From NCBI GenBank assembly GCA_034336665.1, contig CM067592.1:51574473-51638472 (forward strand): a stretch of 64,000 nucleotides of DNA. The letters are read 5' to 3'. Position numbers and translations under genes: made by a program. Each line of letters begins with the position of its first letter. Position 1 is the first letter of the stretch. Shown in pieces: positions 9,401 through 19,560 of this stretch. This DNA comes from Luscinia megarhynchos (Eukaryota; Chordata; Aves; Passeriformes; Turdidae). The notes under the pieces were generated by a model. It was not told the DNA's origin, did not search any database, and worked only from the letters and a program-made list of their open reading frames with translations.

Positions 9401-12363
9401 ATGCCAAAATAAATGTTGTAAGTGAACAAGAAGATACAATCAAGTCACATCTTTCTAAAGCTGGGAAACTCATATGCCTTTAATATAAATTTTAGTAAAA
9501 ACTGTTTTGCTTGAACTGTAGTTTCTCAAAGTTAGGAAACTGGAAAGTCATGGCCACGTTTCTTCCAGAGCCATCTTGAGTTCACATTTAGTTAGGTATT
9601 TGTCAACAATTTGCTGACAAATTTGTGGCAAGTTTAAAGGTAAAGACTTGACCCGCTAGTGCAAAGTTGCTGTTTAACTGTGTTATAGAGCCTCCTAAAC
9701 TCAATTGTTCCAAGTAAAGAAAGTTCAGTTTATCTCTTTATAAACTATTAATAGAAGTCAGCTGAACTTAAAATTTAATGAACCAGTCTAAACATAGACA
9801 TGCTGGTGATACCACAGAAGAATTGTGGTGAAATGTACATATGTGTGGTGAAATGTACAGTGATTTGGCAGATGCCATATTAGAAAGTAATTTTCAGCAT
9901 GCCAGTTGAATCTGAAAATGGGCTGTTATGTCAGTGCTCTTGGACAAGAAAGCTGGGAGGGAAGGACACTGAAGTCAGGATGTAGGTAGACTATGTTGCC
10001 TTGCCCTTCCAATTTTGGCAATGCACTGGATCTTCATGGGAATGTGAGAATAACATTCCTAATAATATTCTCTTGCTGGAGGTGTCTCTACTTCCCATCT
10101 GTATTTTTCCTCTGTTCCTTTTATTAATTTTCATTGATTTTCATTTAAGGCTTGAGCTGTCTAGGACTGCAGGAGTATGTGCTGTAGCTTTAGGCAGTGC
10201 ACTGCATCTCTTGGACTCCTAAGTGTCAGAACTGGAGTAAATTTGCCTGAACAGTTGATACATTGTGTGTAGCCTGGGTTTATTTTTGGTTTGTTGGTGT
10301 GTATGTTTAAAGGGTGTCCTTAAGTAAGTTAGATGCAATCTTGCATTTGTGGTTTCTTTAATTTCCTTTCTGAATACTTGTCTTGTTGAAATGTCTTTCA
10401 CCTTCATTAAAGAAGGGACTTTTAGCAGCTTTGACTTATTTCTTTGGAGAATAACTCTACGCTTTTAATTGTATATGAACGTTTGTTAACAAAGAGGGAA
10501 ACAAGGGAGGGAAGGAATGGATTTCTGAAAGAATTTTGTACAAGTAGTGAGGAATAGCTAATGGACATAGAACATTCATCTTGATACCTTGCACTTCAAA
10601 TGTTTTTACAACAGTTTTTCAACCTATGTTACAAAGCTTAAAGAAACTCCCTGAATGCTTATTGTGAGAGATTAATTGAAACATTTCTCCTTTGCGGTCA
10701 AATTCTAGAAAGTATATTTGAAGTGAAAAAAACAAATGATGCTTCTAACTTTCTAGGTGTAAATATTTTGGAAGATCCAGCTTCACGTGAGTGAGTGTTT
10801 GCATCACTTTGAAACTAATTTCATATGAAACTAATTTCAAAGTTTCATATGAAGTTCAGTTATTTATTTAATTCCAACAAAAATAAATATGCTCTCATTA
10901 TGTCTGTTCTTTCATATTTAAATTTTTCTTCCAGGGTTTTGCTAGAATGGATTCATCAATAGGATCTGAGAAAAGTCAGGACTGGGGATCTGCTGGATTT
11001 GGAGGTGTATTTAAAGTGGAATGGATCCAAAAAGAAAGCATTCCTTTTCAGTTTGCACATCATTTGCTCAACCCTTGGAATGACAATAAGAAAGTACAAA
11101 TAAGCAGAGATGGCCAGGTAGTTATTCTCTTCTTAAGTCTTCTATACTTGACAGAACTGTGTTTTGTTCATTAGCTTGTTCAGCCTTGAACTCAGCTGTG
11201 CTCATGTATGCATTAATCTGAATCACAGTTCCTTGGTGCTCATTGTACCTTCTGCTTACTGTTGAAGCAGTGGATTTGTTAAAATGAAACCAGTTTCTTG
11301 CTTAATGTTGTTTAAAAAAAAAATATTTAAAGCTGAATTTTTCCAAAATAAATAGGGTTTTGTTCATGGGGATTTTTTTTGTTTTTTTTAATCTCTGGAG
11401 GCTTGTTTCCTGTTTGATTCAGATGTGTTCCCTGAGATAAGATAGTCTGTCATACCCAAATAACTGTTCATAATTAGAAGTTTGCATTTTCCATAAAGCC
11501 TCAAGAGAATCTTGATATTTGAGACAGAATAAAGCTTAATACAGTTCTCCAATTTGTTAAAGCCAAATGTGACTACAAAAAGCTAGAAAAGAATTTGCAC
11601 AAGAATTCTCTGTGGCAGTTTTTACATTCTCCTCAGTCCCCTTCTGAAACATCTCCTTGATACACGATTCTGAAGCTAAACCTTTTGTATTGTTTTCTCA
11701 CTGCTTCCCCAAAACCTCTTCAGTTGTAAAAATGAGGAAATGAGCATACTGTAAGAAGATGGAAAGGAATGTAGCACATACTGAAATTTACAGTGCTTCT
11801 CTTTTAAATGTCTCTTAAGGCCTAAAGAATCTCAACAGTATCAGAAATAAATGATTTATATTAATGTCTGTGATTCCACCAAGAGCCACTGCATTATCTG
11901 TGACCTGCATTTCCGCATTCTCCACCACATTTAATTGAATTAAACTTAGAAGATGTGGAAATTAATGATTTTTATTTAATAAAGAAGTGACCTGTGGAAG
12001 GCACGAATTGAATGGTACATCTGTTCTTGTGGTGGTGTGTTCATTGGGAATTCTTTTGTAAGAATTGACATCTTGCCTGAAACAAAAAACCCCAAACAAC
12101 CTGTAGACCAGGATTGCTTATGAAAGTTTTTAATCTCCTCTTGAGCCCTTGTTGTCAGGATAGTTTTAATACATGTCACAATAGTAAAAGTAGCAACTCT
12201 TTCAGAAAGAACACCAGCAATCTCTTCTAAGGATTTTTTAATAAATAAATTTTTATATGCACAATGCTTATGACTTTTCTAATTTCCTGATCCTTTCTAG
12301 GAGCTGGAACCACAAGTTGGGGAGCAGTTGCTGAAGCTTTGGGACCACATTCCTTCGGAATGA
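324..12363 (+). CDS. YTHDC2: YTHDC2, 3' half (12 coding exons, 5' part outside window)
   Basis: YTHDC2 is a DEAH-box 3'-5' RNA helicase with a YTH domain that binds N6-methyladenosine; with MEIOC it acts on transcripts during entry into meiosis. Seen here: exons 324-429, 551-670, 1040-1312, 1749-1875, 2822-3027, 3440-3635, 4738-4847, 7072-7361, 7760-7937, 8860-9063, 10935-11117 and 12301-12363, all with AG/GT borders and matching phases. They sum to 2,056 nt, about 684 residues of a family protein of about 1,430. Domain order is helicase motif VI (GRAGR), HA2/winged helix (GYHLTELPVEPHLGKM), OB-fold (GADIRDV), a Ser-rich linker (exons 7-9) and the YTH domain (exons 10-12). The reading frame has no internal break. 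Oddities: the stop falls before a short conserved C-terminal tail, and an LTR lies in the intron at 4,848-7,071. Identification is from residue-level recall of the human protein. Confidence 0.97.
551..670 (+). CDS. YTHDC2: YTHDC2 exon: start of helicase-associated region
   Basis: 40 codons, phase 0 on both sides, reading ELCLHTKLLAPINCP to ALQMLK. Links the helicase core to the HA2 domain. Acceptor is ttgcag; the donor gtcagc is a weaker form of the consensus. Confidence 0.95.
812..832 (+). repeat. (TG)n microsatellite
   Basis: About ten TG units in a YTHDC2 intron. Confidence 0.95.
1040..1312 (+). CDS. YTHDC2: YTHDC2 exon: HA2 / winged-helix domain
   Basis: 91 codons from TIDAMDPWEDLTELG to LLRAFQ, phase 0. 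Contains the GYHLxxLPVEPxLGKM motif and the ACALAYRDPF segment typical of the helicase-associated domain of DEAH helicases. Preceded by a long pyrimidine tract. Confidence 0.97.
1749..1875 (+). CDS. YTHDC2: YTHDC2 exon: HA2 end
   Basis: 42 codons plus one base (phase 1), AWQKARSDGWERAFCEKNF to QLLGQLRAS. Acceptor tttacag, donor gtaaat. Too short to stand out as an open frame, but homology and phase make it secure. Confidence 0.95.
2822..3027 (+). CDS. YTHDC2: YTHDC2 exon: OB-fold, first part
   Basis: 206 nt completing the split Gly codon, then FVRARGGADIRDVN to SQPQYKK. Corresponds to the start of the OB-fold (OB_NTP_bind) that follows HA2 in DEAH helicases. Contains the conserved AGMYPNLVHVD segment. 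Confidence 0.96.
3440..3635 (+). CDS. YTHDC2: YTHDC2 exon: OB-fold, second part
   Basis: 196 nt reading IPPVNGQTAAVQALPTDWL to ALQTSASCQ plus one base. Carries the conserved YDEMTRAHRIANIR stretch of the OB-fold. Confidence 0.96.
4738..4847 (+). CDS. YTHDC2: YTHDC2 exon: acidic/Ser linker
   Basis: 110 nt, GGRVSSDSSDSEMEDRA to LKLDEWLHLKLDSE. The SSDSEMED run is conserved with human and looks like a casein-kinase-type acidic patch (inference). Donor gtatgt at 4848. Confidence 0.93.
4848..7071 (+). other. YTHDC2 intron containing an antisense LTR
   Basis: Largest intron of the visible part of the gene (2.2 kb). Apart from the antisense LTR at about 5,560-6,160 I see only AT-rich intron sequence. 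The exon on either side is intact, so the insertion is evidently tolerated. Confidence 0.8.
5560..6160 (-). mobile_element. Retroviral LTR, antisense to YTHDC2 (edges approximate)
   Basis: Read on the minus strand the block has a TATA-type box near 5,848-5,860 (complement of tttttatagtcc), then a CT/GA-rich leader, a polyadenylation signal CAATAAAG near 5,668, and downstream U5-like sequence ending around TAAATTGGTGTCACGG (about 5,545-5,560). That order, TATA then poly(A) signal within about 200 bp, is the layout of an LTR. No coding internal region is obvious beside it, so a solo LTR is likely. Exact ends and target duplications were not resolved. It could be a short remnant of a longer ERV that extends to about 5,100 and 6,450. 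Confidence 0.6.
7072..7361 (+). CDS. YTHDC2: YTHDC2 exon: helical segment before YTH
   Basis: 290 nt, AAGLLLQLRQKWHSLFLRRM to FSDSSNAGR (last codon split). Includes the conserved motif RAPSKPWSQ, then a Ser/Arg-rich disordered linker that is less conserved. Donor gtaaga. Confidence 0.97.
7760..7937 (+). CDS. YTHDC2: YTHDC2 exon: Ser/Pro-rich linker
   Basis: 178 nt, VLMRPARPILHQPKKYKRKN to PCSPVSGK. Low-complexity Ser/Pro/Cys linker (FPSPCASPCSPVSG) just before the YTH domain. Diverges from human in the Lys-rich part but is clearly alignable. Confidence 0.94.
8740..8764 (+). repeat. G-run cluster with G-quadruplex potential
   Basis: Five runs of three or four G separated by single A residues, in the sense strand of the intron about 100 bp upstream of the first YTH exon. 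It fits the G3+N1-7 quadruplex rule in transcribed RNA. Function not known. Confidence 0.6.
8860..9063 (+). CDS. YTHDC2: YTHDC2 exon: YTH domain, first half
   Basis: 68 codons, phase 0, ASKSPSTRQNLPVRYFIMKS to VQGSGHFQ. Starts the YTH fold. The Trp in QQKGIWSTTP corresponds to human W1310, the first wall of the m6A cage. Confidence 0.97.
9064..10934 (+). other. YTHDC2 intron between the two YTH exons
   Basis: 1.87 kb of AT-rich intron. The only structure noticed is a perfect inverted repeat at 10,822-10,851. I see no transposon signature. Confidence 0.7.
10822..10851. repeat. Perfect 11-bp inverted repeat
   Basis: Arms CATATGAAACT and AGTTTCATATG separated by 8 bp (AATTTCAA). The block overlaps a direct duplication of gaaactaatttcatat beginning at 10,811. 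Lies in the last large intron of YTHDC2. Confidence 0.85.
10935..11117 (+). CDS. YTHDC2: YTHDC2 exon: YTH domain, second half
   Basis: 61 codons, GFARMDSSIGSEKSQDWGS to QISRDGQ. The Trp of SQDW corresponds to human W1360. Five residues on, at codon 10,998-11,000, Phe stands where human has Leu (L1365), the third cage residue. The basic stretch NDNKKVQISRDGQ is conserved. Confidence 0.97.
12301..12363 (+). CDS. YTHDC2: YTHDC2 terminal coding exon
   Basis: ELEPQVGEQLLKLWDHIPSE then TGA. Acceptor tttctag. Human continues six or seven residues further (ends ...GEKNTTD from memory). Here the bases after TGA still read KNSTD followed by TAA, so the old tail is recognisable behind an earlier stop. 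Confidence 0.95.
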   Translation, partial: ELEPQVGEQLLKLWDHIPSE

Positions 12364-13306
12364 AAAAACTCAACTGATTAAGCATGTCTGACAATATGAT
12401 AGAGGTAGTTATTATTTAATGTATTGCATTCTGGTTTTATGATAGAGGAAAAGGTATTGACATACACTGTATCATTACAGTCCTGTCATTTGCAGCTTGT
12501 GGAAGAGCAGGTACACAGAGGACTAAATATTTTCTTCCTTTTGATTTTTTTCTAGTTGATATTGTTGGAACATCAGCTCTAACCACTAGAACCAGCAGCA
12601 TGTCTACAATACCAAGATAATGAAGAAGGTGGTGCAACAAACTAAGTGCTGAAGCTCTTAGTCATAATGTGCAGCTAGCAGTGGAAAAAAAAGAGGGAAT
12701 TATGTTTGTTTCAGTGTTTCCTTGTAAAAAATGTCAATAAGAATATCCACCAATCTTTTTTGACTGAATTATTTTTTCTACAGTAGTGTGCAGATATTTG
12801 AAAGTGTGGTAAAGTTCAAAGCTAAGTTTAAAGCAATGCAGCACATGTAATTTGTTTCTGGATTTAAAATAGCAGACAGTTTACATCTAAAGCATTCTCA
12901 ATCCAGTAAATATGTGAAAGAAACAAGCTTAATGTTAATTAATTCTTGCAGTTTGAGTAAAATAAATAAATTGAGAATAGATTTCTCCAAATATGTTGGG
13001 AGATTCCATAATTGTTTGGCGAACTTCTGTATGCACAGTACAAGGGAGAAAAATATATTCATACAAACAATTAGACAGCTGGAGGATGAATTCTTGTTTA
13101 AATACAAGATGGAAAGAAGCATGAGGCTTTTTTGAGTATGGATTGGTCCAGTGGTATTTCCAGTTTCAATTTTTTTTTGCCCTTAAAAATAACTCACACT
13201 GACAAGTTGAATCAGTCTTTCATAGGCCTGGGGCCTAATGGTATTCTAGTAGTTCACTAACTTGGGCATTGTTATAAGATTTCTACTTCTTTTATAAAAA
13301 AATAAA
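12364..13306 (+). other. Probable YTHDC2 3' UTR
   Basis: AT-rich sequence directly after the stop with no other feature. AATAAA polyadenylation hexamers occur at 12,961 and at 13,301-13,306, the latter in an A-rich context; either could end the transcript. Extent is inferred only from these signals. Confidence 0.4.
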
Positions 13307-14204
13307 AGATAATTACTAGTACAACTTGCTTAATATTTCAATGTAGTCTTCAGTTTTTCTTTCTATACCTTGTCTTTCAAGTTCTTCTCTTTCTTCTGTA
13401 CTACTGTAGTTTTGGTTTATTGGGTTTTTCCTTAGTCATTACCATAAGGCTGTTACAAATTCAGTCCGCTCACTGTCAGCAGTGTTGCTCATTTTTAGAT
13501 TAAACCAAGAGCTTTTTCTGCTTCTGAACTTCTACTTAGTTTCTCATGTCCTCTCAGGATGTTCTCATAGTTCAGACTATCCTGTGTATTCATTAATTCT
13601 GGCACAGCATCATTAGAAACTTTAGTTAGACCTGCAGGAGGCTACTGCAGGATCTGGTGCAGTTAATAAAAAGGCTGCCAAGGATATGAGTGGCTGTGAA
13701 AGAGGAGATGAAAAAGATATCCAAAAATTTAAAAGAAAAGGGATCTTTAGCCATTAAACAAACAAACAAAAATTTTTAGAAACATATATATGTTTTCATC
13801 TTGAATCCAGATCTGAAAACTCATTTGCACCAAGTAGTGTTCTTCAAAATCCATCTCTCTCTCCTTTTTTCCCTTGGGAGACCTTTATTACTAGTTTAGC
13901 ACTGTATCTATTTTATATTAAAATTGTCAAGATAACCTACAAGAACCCTGCACTTGGAAAAATGTCAGATTTTTTGCATGTTGGTACTTCTCTCTGCCAA
14001 TCAAGATGCAATCATTTCATAAACAAGCCTCCCCAAGAAAAGCCATGCACGGCAGGTTCTTCTCAAATCCACATTCTGGCTGAGACAGCAGACAGATGGA
14101 AAGTCAAAGTTTTTAGCTGCACTGCAACCATTCTCTCAAAATCAGTTGTAGCAGAACTGGCTGTTTCAGTGGATGTGTTCTGCTAGTTTTTTACAGCACA
14201 TGGA
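13307..14204. other. Intergenic, nothing recognised
   Basis: AT-rich sequence with no open frame, repeat or RNA I can support. Confidence 0.5.
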
Positions 14205-14300
14205 TGGAGTTTTTAAAGTTGGAAAAGACTTTTAAGCTCATTGCATCCAAGTCTTAGCCTAAAACTGGCAAGTGTGACAAAATAGCCACTTTCTCTTAAT
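14205..14300 (-). mobile_element. CR1 LINE fragment
   Basis: The stretch tggaaaagacttttaagctc followed by attgcatccaagtct matches the complement of the CR1 3' region (usual form: GGAAAAGACCTTTAAGATCATCGAGTCC). Very short and old. The microsatellite tail is not preserved. Confidence 0.6.
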
Positions 14301-15502
14301 CATTAAATGAGAGTTGTTGAGGAAGCTGGAATTGAAAAATGGGAAGTGTCTAATGAGAACAAAAAATTAACAGAAGAGTTACCACATTAAGAAAATAAAA
14401 ATAACACATTTACTTAGCAGAAATTGCTGACATAGCAGGCTGAAAAACAAGAAAATAATTAATTGAATATGTACTGAATGTCTGTCGGAAAATAAAAAAT
14501 TAGCCGATCTAGGTACCTCACCTGCTTATCTGCTCTCAAATTTTCAGTAACTGTGTAAAATTTTAATTAGTTTTCAGCATAAATAAGATTGGGGAAGATA
14601 CTTGTAATTAATTTATTGAAAAAAATAATCAGAAAATCAAACCCATTTTGTGATGCTTCTCATAGAAATATTTATGAACTTTCTGCACAAATGAAGATAG
14701 ATTGGTTCTCTACTGGTGTAGTTTTGCCAGGACATGTAAGTTCACTGGTTTCACACTTGAGCTGTGTGAACCGTAGAGGACACATGATGGTTGTGCATTT
14801 TGTGGAATTACTGGAAGTACTGTTTTTCAGCTGTAGAATATTCCCATCAGTGTTGAAAACTTGGCAAGGTTCAGCCTTTCTGTTGCTAGACTTTTGGCAT
14901 GGATATGTTCACAAAGCAGACACTTTGTAGTATTCAAGCCTTTCTCTGCAGGTGAAGAAAATGACTATATCATAATGAAGAGAAGTGACAGTTGAACTTC
15001 TGCTTTGAAGACTTTTGATTTGCCTTCGTACCACACAGCTTCTGAAGGCTCATAAGCCTTGACCTCCATCGTTTGTTTAGCCACTTCCCTGATAACACAA
15101 TCACTTTGGGCCTTGAATATTCAATATGACACAAACTCTTACCCTGTCATTTCTGATGGCAGAAACAGTTTGGCTATCTAAAGATTTCCTCTTTTTAAAA
15201 GGCAAATTGAATATTGATGCATATCATTAGGGAAAACGACAAAATGACATCTGCAGAGAAGTAATCAAGAAAAGCCATCCTAGGTATAGGGATGAAGGGG
15301 AGCTGTTTCTGACTAGCATGTCAGAAGCCTTCTCATTCCCTGAATTGGGATGGGAGAGAAACAGCTGCTTATTTTATGGAGTTTTTTGACATTTATTTTG
15401 AAAATGGCTATGCTGTTACTATTGTTGTATGAAGGTTACTATGATTTGTCTCCATGCCTTCCTTATCTTGGATAACTTGTGATTTTTATCTGGATATTAT
15501 AG

Positions 15503-15617
15503 CGGGAATATGGTGAAGGGGTCCTCCTTGCTGCTGAAATGGTGACCAAGTGTAGTAACTCTTTTCCCTGTGATTTCGTTGCATCAGCTGTACTATTGAA
15601 ATTGGAGGAAGAAATTG
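15503..15617 (+). CDS. Candidate orphan exon a, unknown gene
   Basis: Flanked by an acceptor (tattatag) and a donor (gtaaag). Open frame 115 nt, phase 0 at its start and 1 at its end, encoding REYGEGVLLAAEMVTKCSNS then FPCDFVASAVLLKLEEEI. It has a helical, protein-like composition (LLAAEMVTK, SAVLLKLEEEI). I do not recognise the protein. It lies 3.1 kb past the YTHDC2 stop on the same strand. It could be a relic of a retroposed or truncated gene cut off by the duplication at 16.7 kb, or a chance frame. See exon b, whose phase fits. Confidence 0.35.
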
Positions 15618-15754
15618 GTAAAGTTACTACAAACATGCTTTACACACTTTAAATGAGGATACTGAGCCTAAGTTGAATGTAGTTTGATTGACCCGAAGAG
15701 GTAAACTTATTTCTTTGTAAGAGTAGAAGCTGGAATGTGTCTTTTTCTCCCTAG

Positions 15755-15815
15755 ATCTGAAACTGATAGAAATTGTACTAAAAGGTTCAGCTTCTCAGTG
15801 TTCCCATTGCACAAG
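15755..15815 (+). CDS. Candidate orphan exon b, unknown gene
   Basis: Acceptor ctccctag after a pyrimidine tract, donor gtactc. 61 nt that complete the split codon of exon a (G|AT = Asp) and read DLKLIEIVLKGSASQCSHCT, ending in a split codon. The two pieces join without a stop across a 137-bp intron, giving ...LLKLEEEIDLKLIEIVLKG..., which looks like one continuous amphipathic helix. The CxxC in QCSHC is notable. No third exon could be placed with confidence. Confidence 0.35.
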
Positions 15816-16720
15816 GTACTCTTACTTGGCATAAACTGGATTTTGTGGACTTAGTGCCTTTCTCTATCCTTCAGTTTTCTGGGTTTGTTTTTTTCTTTAT
15901 TGTGTTCATGCTGTCAACCTGTATGAAGTAATCTGTGAGTAATCTGTGTAATGAAACAATAGATAAAAGCTTTTGTATTGGTCTTGCCTGAAGTGGCTCT
16001 GCAGTTGTTCTGTAGTCTCCTGGAGCATTCCCATTGGCCTGTGGGGCAACTGGGATGTATCTACTGACTGTTTAAGGGAACCATAAAAGTTTGGATTTGG
16101 ATCACATCTATTGGTGGACAGAAGGTGCTGAGTAACAGAGGTAAAAGAAAATAGTATCTCTGAACTTGGAAGATCATAAAGACCACCTTGCTATAATTTC
16201 AGGTGAGGATAAGTACAGCATGGAGCTAAGATCTAGACCCAAATGGAGAGATGCTGAATTTCACAGTAGTTCCTGCTTGTTCTGTTCATTAAAATAGATG
16301 CCTCGATCTTTCCTTTGTACGGGTCACAGAATCTGTAGTCTGTGAATCCTGCTTGGTGTTTACACTCAGTTTGGCTGGATTGCAGGTAATTAGTACCAAA
16401 TACAGAAAGGCTGAATTTGGCTGATGCACTGATTCTGGACGTGTTAAATTACGGGGAAAAAATCAGCTGTCTGCCCTTAGTGGTGATTCAAGGCCTAAAT
16501 GAAGAACAATGTGAGAAGTGGCCTATTGCAGCTAGCAAAAAAAATAGACCTAGAAAACTGTGGTGAAAGCTTAGAGAACAGCTACTAAAAGTTCTTCAGG
16601 ATTGTATCAGCTGTACAAAAGCATGCATATGCCAGATCCAATTGGGGAGAAATGTCTGGGAGCTAGTACAAATTATTAGATCGTGCTAGTGTCTTGTGAG
16701 GGGTATATATGTGATACAGT
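15816..16720. other. Intergenic up to duplication edge
   Basis: No gene or repeat recognised. At 16,721 sequence homology to the second duplicated block begins abruptly. Confidence 0.5.
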
Positions 16721-17418
16721 TCCAGTATTTGATGAACGTCTCCTGGGATATGTGGTGGCCTAGCTGTGTGCTGGTCTCCAGCACAAGAGAAGGCTCTGTC
16801 TGGGAGCTAACACTCAGATCCTTCCCATTCTTCTCAGGGCCTGGCAGAAGCACGCTGTTGATGTTCTCCTCCAAGTGGAGCAATGGCAGTTTTGGGTCCT
16901 GCCTGCACAAGGAAGCTGCCACGGGCAGGCTGTGTGCCTGGTGCTGTGCTCTTGGCTGCTGGCTGGGCCTCTGATCCCAGTGGCTACCTCAGCCTGGAGG
17001 CTCAGACTGGAATGCGGCTCCGTGCACTGTGTATGTGTCATGGGATGAGGTAGTGGCGCAGGGCAGCCCCCCCAGCTCTGAGGGGCTGTGGCCGTGCCCT
17101 GCTCACTCACGGCTCGCACCAACAGGTGGGGTTCACCTTCTCCATTGGCATCTCCATCTTCCTCAGCTGCAGAGCTCTCCGGGAGCTGCTTTCCTCACAA
17201 GAGAACAGAGCAGCTGTGCTGGGAGGATATATACACGGTCAGGGCAGGGCCGCAGTGCTGTCACAATGGCCTCGGTGCTGATGCTGCCCCACACAGAAGG
17301 GACCCTTGAATGTGCCTCTGTCCCAAAGGGCCCTCACCCGTCACTCCTGGAACACTGGAATCACCAGGACTTGACTGGGCCTTCAGAGGACGCAGCCCTT
17401 GGACTTCTAGACTTGTAG
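16721..17418 (-). pseudogene. Truncated, frameshifted 5' copy of the repeat-containing ORF
   Basis: Counterpart of about 23,780-24,500. It holds one complete type-I 99-residue repeat (the frame MAASLCRQDPKLPLLHLEEN ... SQETFIKYW), after which homology ends and unrelated codons lead to a stop at 16,686. Upstream, single-base insertions and losses relative to the intact copy (for example near 16,975, 17,045 and 17,110) shift the frame, so no continuous reading frame joins the repeat to the 5' region. It is a fragment at the edge of the tandem array. Confidence 0.7.
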
Positions 17419-17640
17419 GCCCTGCTGCTCTGTGATTCCTGTGAGGCTCTAAACCCAGTTCCACACAACATCCTGGTCTCCAGACAAGGGAGCCCCTGGC
17501 TTTGAAGGCTGTGCTCTTGCTCTCTGGTGAATGAGGGTGCCTGGATGGATGCAGCCAGAGGGCTTTGGTCAGTGGCTCCACGCCCCTGGTGGAGGTGAGA
17601 GCTGAGGGGTGTCTGTCACGATTCTGCCATGGCACTGGGG

Positions 17641-17870
17641 CCCTTCAATGTCTTTATCAATGACACAGGGAGTGGGATCGAGTGTAGCCTCAGCACCTTT
17701 ACAGCTGAGAGGGAAGCTGCTGAGTTGGACAGATGGCACAGGTGAAGGAGGGTGCGATGCAGAATCGCCTGGAACAAGTTTGAGAAGCGGACCAAGTGAG
17801 AACTCAATGAAGTGCAGCAAGTTCAAGGTCCTGCATCTGGGACAGGGCAATTCAAGGATCCTCAAGCTTG
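17641..17870 (+). mobile_element. CR1 LINE fragment (block 1)
   Basis: Begins cccttcaatgtctttatcaa, followed by atgacac and agtgggatcgagtg, and includes aaggtcctgcatctgggac. Both stretches are typical of the CR1 reverse-transcriptase 3' part (FNVFINDxDSGIEC and KVLHLG). Internally deleted. Sequence after 17,885 resembles CR1 3' region in the opposite direction, which would make this a small nested pair. Confidence 0.8.
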
Positions 17871-17999
17871 CAGAAGACTGTCCAGATCTTCTAGTCCAGC
17901 TGTCTACTCAGCACCACGACAACCACCTCTAAAGCACATCCACAAGTCCAGAGTCCTCTTGAACTCCTCTAAGAGATGGAATGGTTTGCTAGTGGAAGG

Positions 18000-19560
18000 A
18001 AGCGTCTGTTAGAAATCAACTTCCATTCAACACTCTTGACAAAAAGCCAAACCCAAGAAGAGAGGCAAAGTAATCAAACTGGTAGCCTACACACTGAACT
18101 GGTTTCATATTTGTGACTTACAACTGCTACAGAATTTTAGCAAGAAAACACACTAGGTATATGGGGGAGATGGTCGTAGCTCCTTTTAAGGTGAAGTGGG
18201 AAGAAGGAAGACTAAACACAAAGATGAAGGTTTGGGTTCATTCTTGCCTTGGGGGTAGCTGTTCTAAAGCTAGGAAATCAAGTTAAACACAAAGTCTTAC
18301 CTTGTGATATGACAGACCTTACAGATATTATCAGGGCCTTATATTGTAGGACTACAGCTAACTGGAAGATCTGCAGTCCTTTTCCAGTTCTCGTTTTACT
18401 CTGATCCTTTCCTTTTTGTCATCTCTGCTCCTTTGTTTGTTGTCCTTGCTTGTTTTCCCATTAAAATCTGACGACTATTAAAGGCTAAAAACAGAGCTTC
18501 TGTTTCTGCTTTGCTACTGCTCTCTGTTAAAGGTATGAAAAGGGCTTCTCAAGCTCTGTATCACTTTCTCTACTCTGTGGAAATGGACACAATCTTGGGA
18601 TTTTGGGTACACAGCATCAGGTGTTCCAGTGGCCCCTGTGAGCATGGAATGTCATTCTAATATATGGGAAAGACAGGAATTTCTATAAAACCGTCATGGC
18701 TTGTGATAAGTATGTGCATTTAAAAGGAGCAACAGCAGACAGAAAGGCTTTCAAATTCATTGTCTCAGTATTCCTGAAGAATATGTACATTGGAAACAAA
18801 ACCATCCTATTCTTGCTTTGACAAACAGCCTTTTTTGAAGGCTGCCTTTAACATATACTGCAGGACCCAAATTGACATCCAGTTCCACTGTCAAGGAGAT
18901 AAGTACATCGCCATTCCCTGATTTTCTTAGCAGTCACTGGATCCCTGCACCAAGAGATTCTTGTATCTGCTGACTGAGGGAGGAGAGCCCAGATCCCCAA
19001 TAATGTCAGGATGTTAAAAATATGTCTCACATCCCAGTAAGGCCATGAAAATAGTCCTTCATGGGAAGTTCTTGTTTCAGATGGGAAATAAATGAGATTA
19101 AATTTTACAGCACATTCTGTATATGCCTGCACTTGGCAAAGCTCAGCTTCAAGAGGCAACCTCCCTTCAAGACAGCAAAGAAGGAAGGCAAAGTAGATAT
19201 GAAGGGATCACGGGAGACTTACAAGCAGCATGAAACAAACACTGTGTGCTCTGGAGTCGTGGTGGGGGTCTACTATAGGCCATGCAGCCATGATGACAAC
19301 CCCAACAAATGATTTTGTAAGGGATCAAGGGACACCTCTAATTAAAGTGTCCTTGTCTTCAGTGGGGAATTCTACTTGCTGGATGTTACCTGGAAAGACC
19401 ACTAAGGTGGTACAAACCAGTCCACGAGATTCCCAAAATGTTAGGACGAAAACTTCTTGAGATAGAACCTTTATGCTTCTTTCCACACCAAAGCCACCCT
19501 GTCATATTCCAAGGCACGAAACTAGGAGGATTTCCTTTAGAATTAGATGGTCAGGAAGGA
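18000..19560. other. Spacer of duplication block 1
   Basis: Shared with 25,080-27,340 apart from the solo LTR there. No gene recognised; the 80-110 residue open frames do not look protein-like and sit in AT-rich or repeat-like sequence. The empty target site of the block-2 LTR lies at about 18,438. Confidence 0.6.

Noticed and set aside
14589..14930. 113-codon plus-strand frame
   Set aside because: No recognisable homology, no splice context and mixed composition; chance length in this window.
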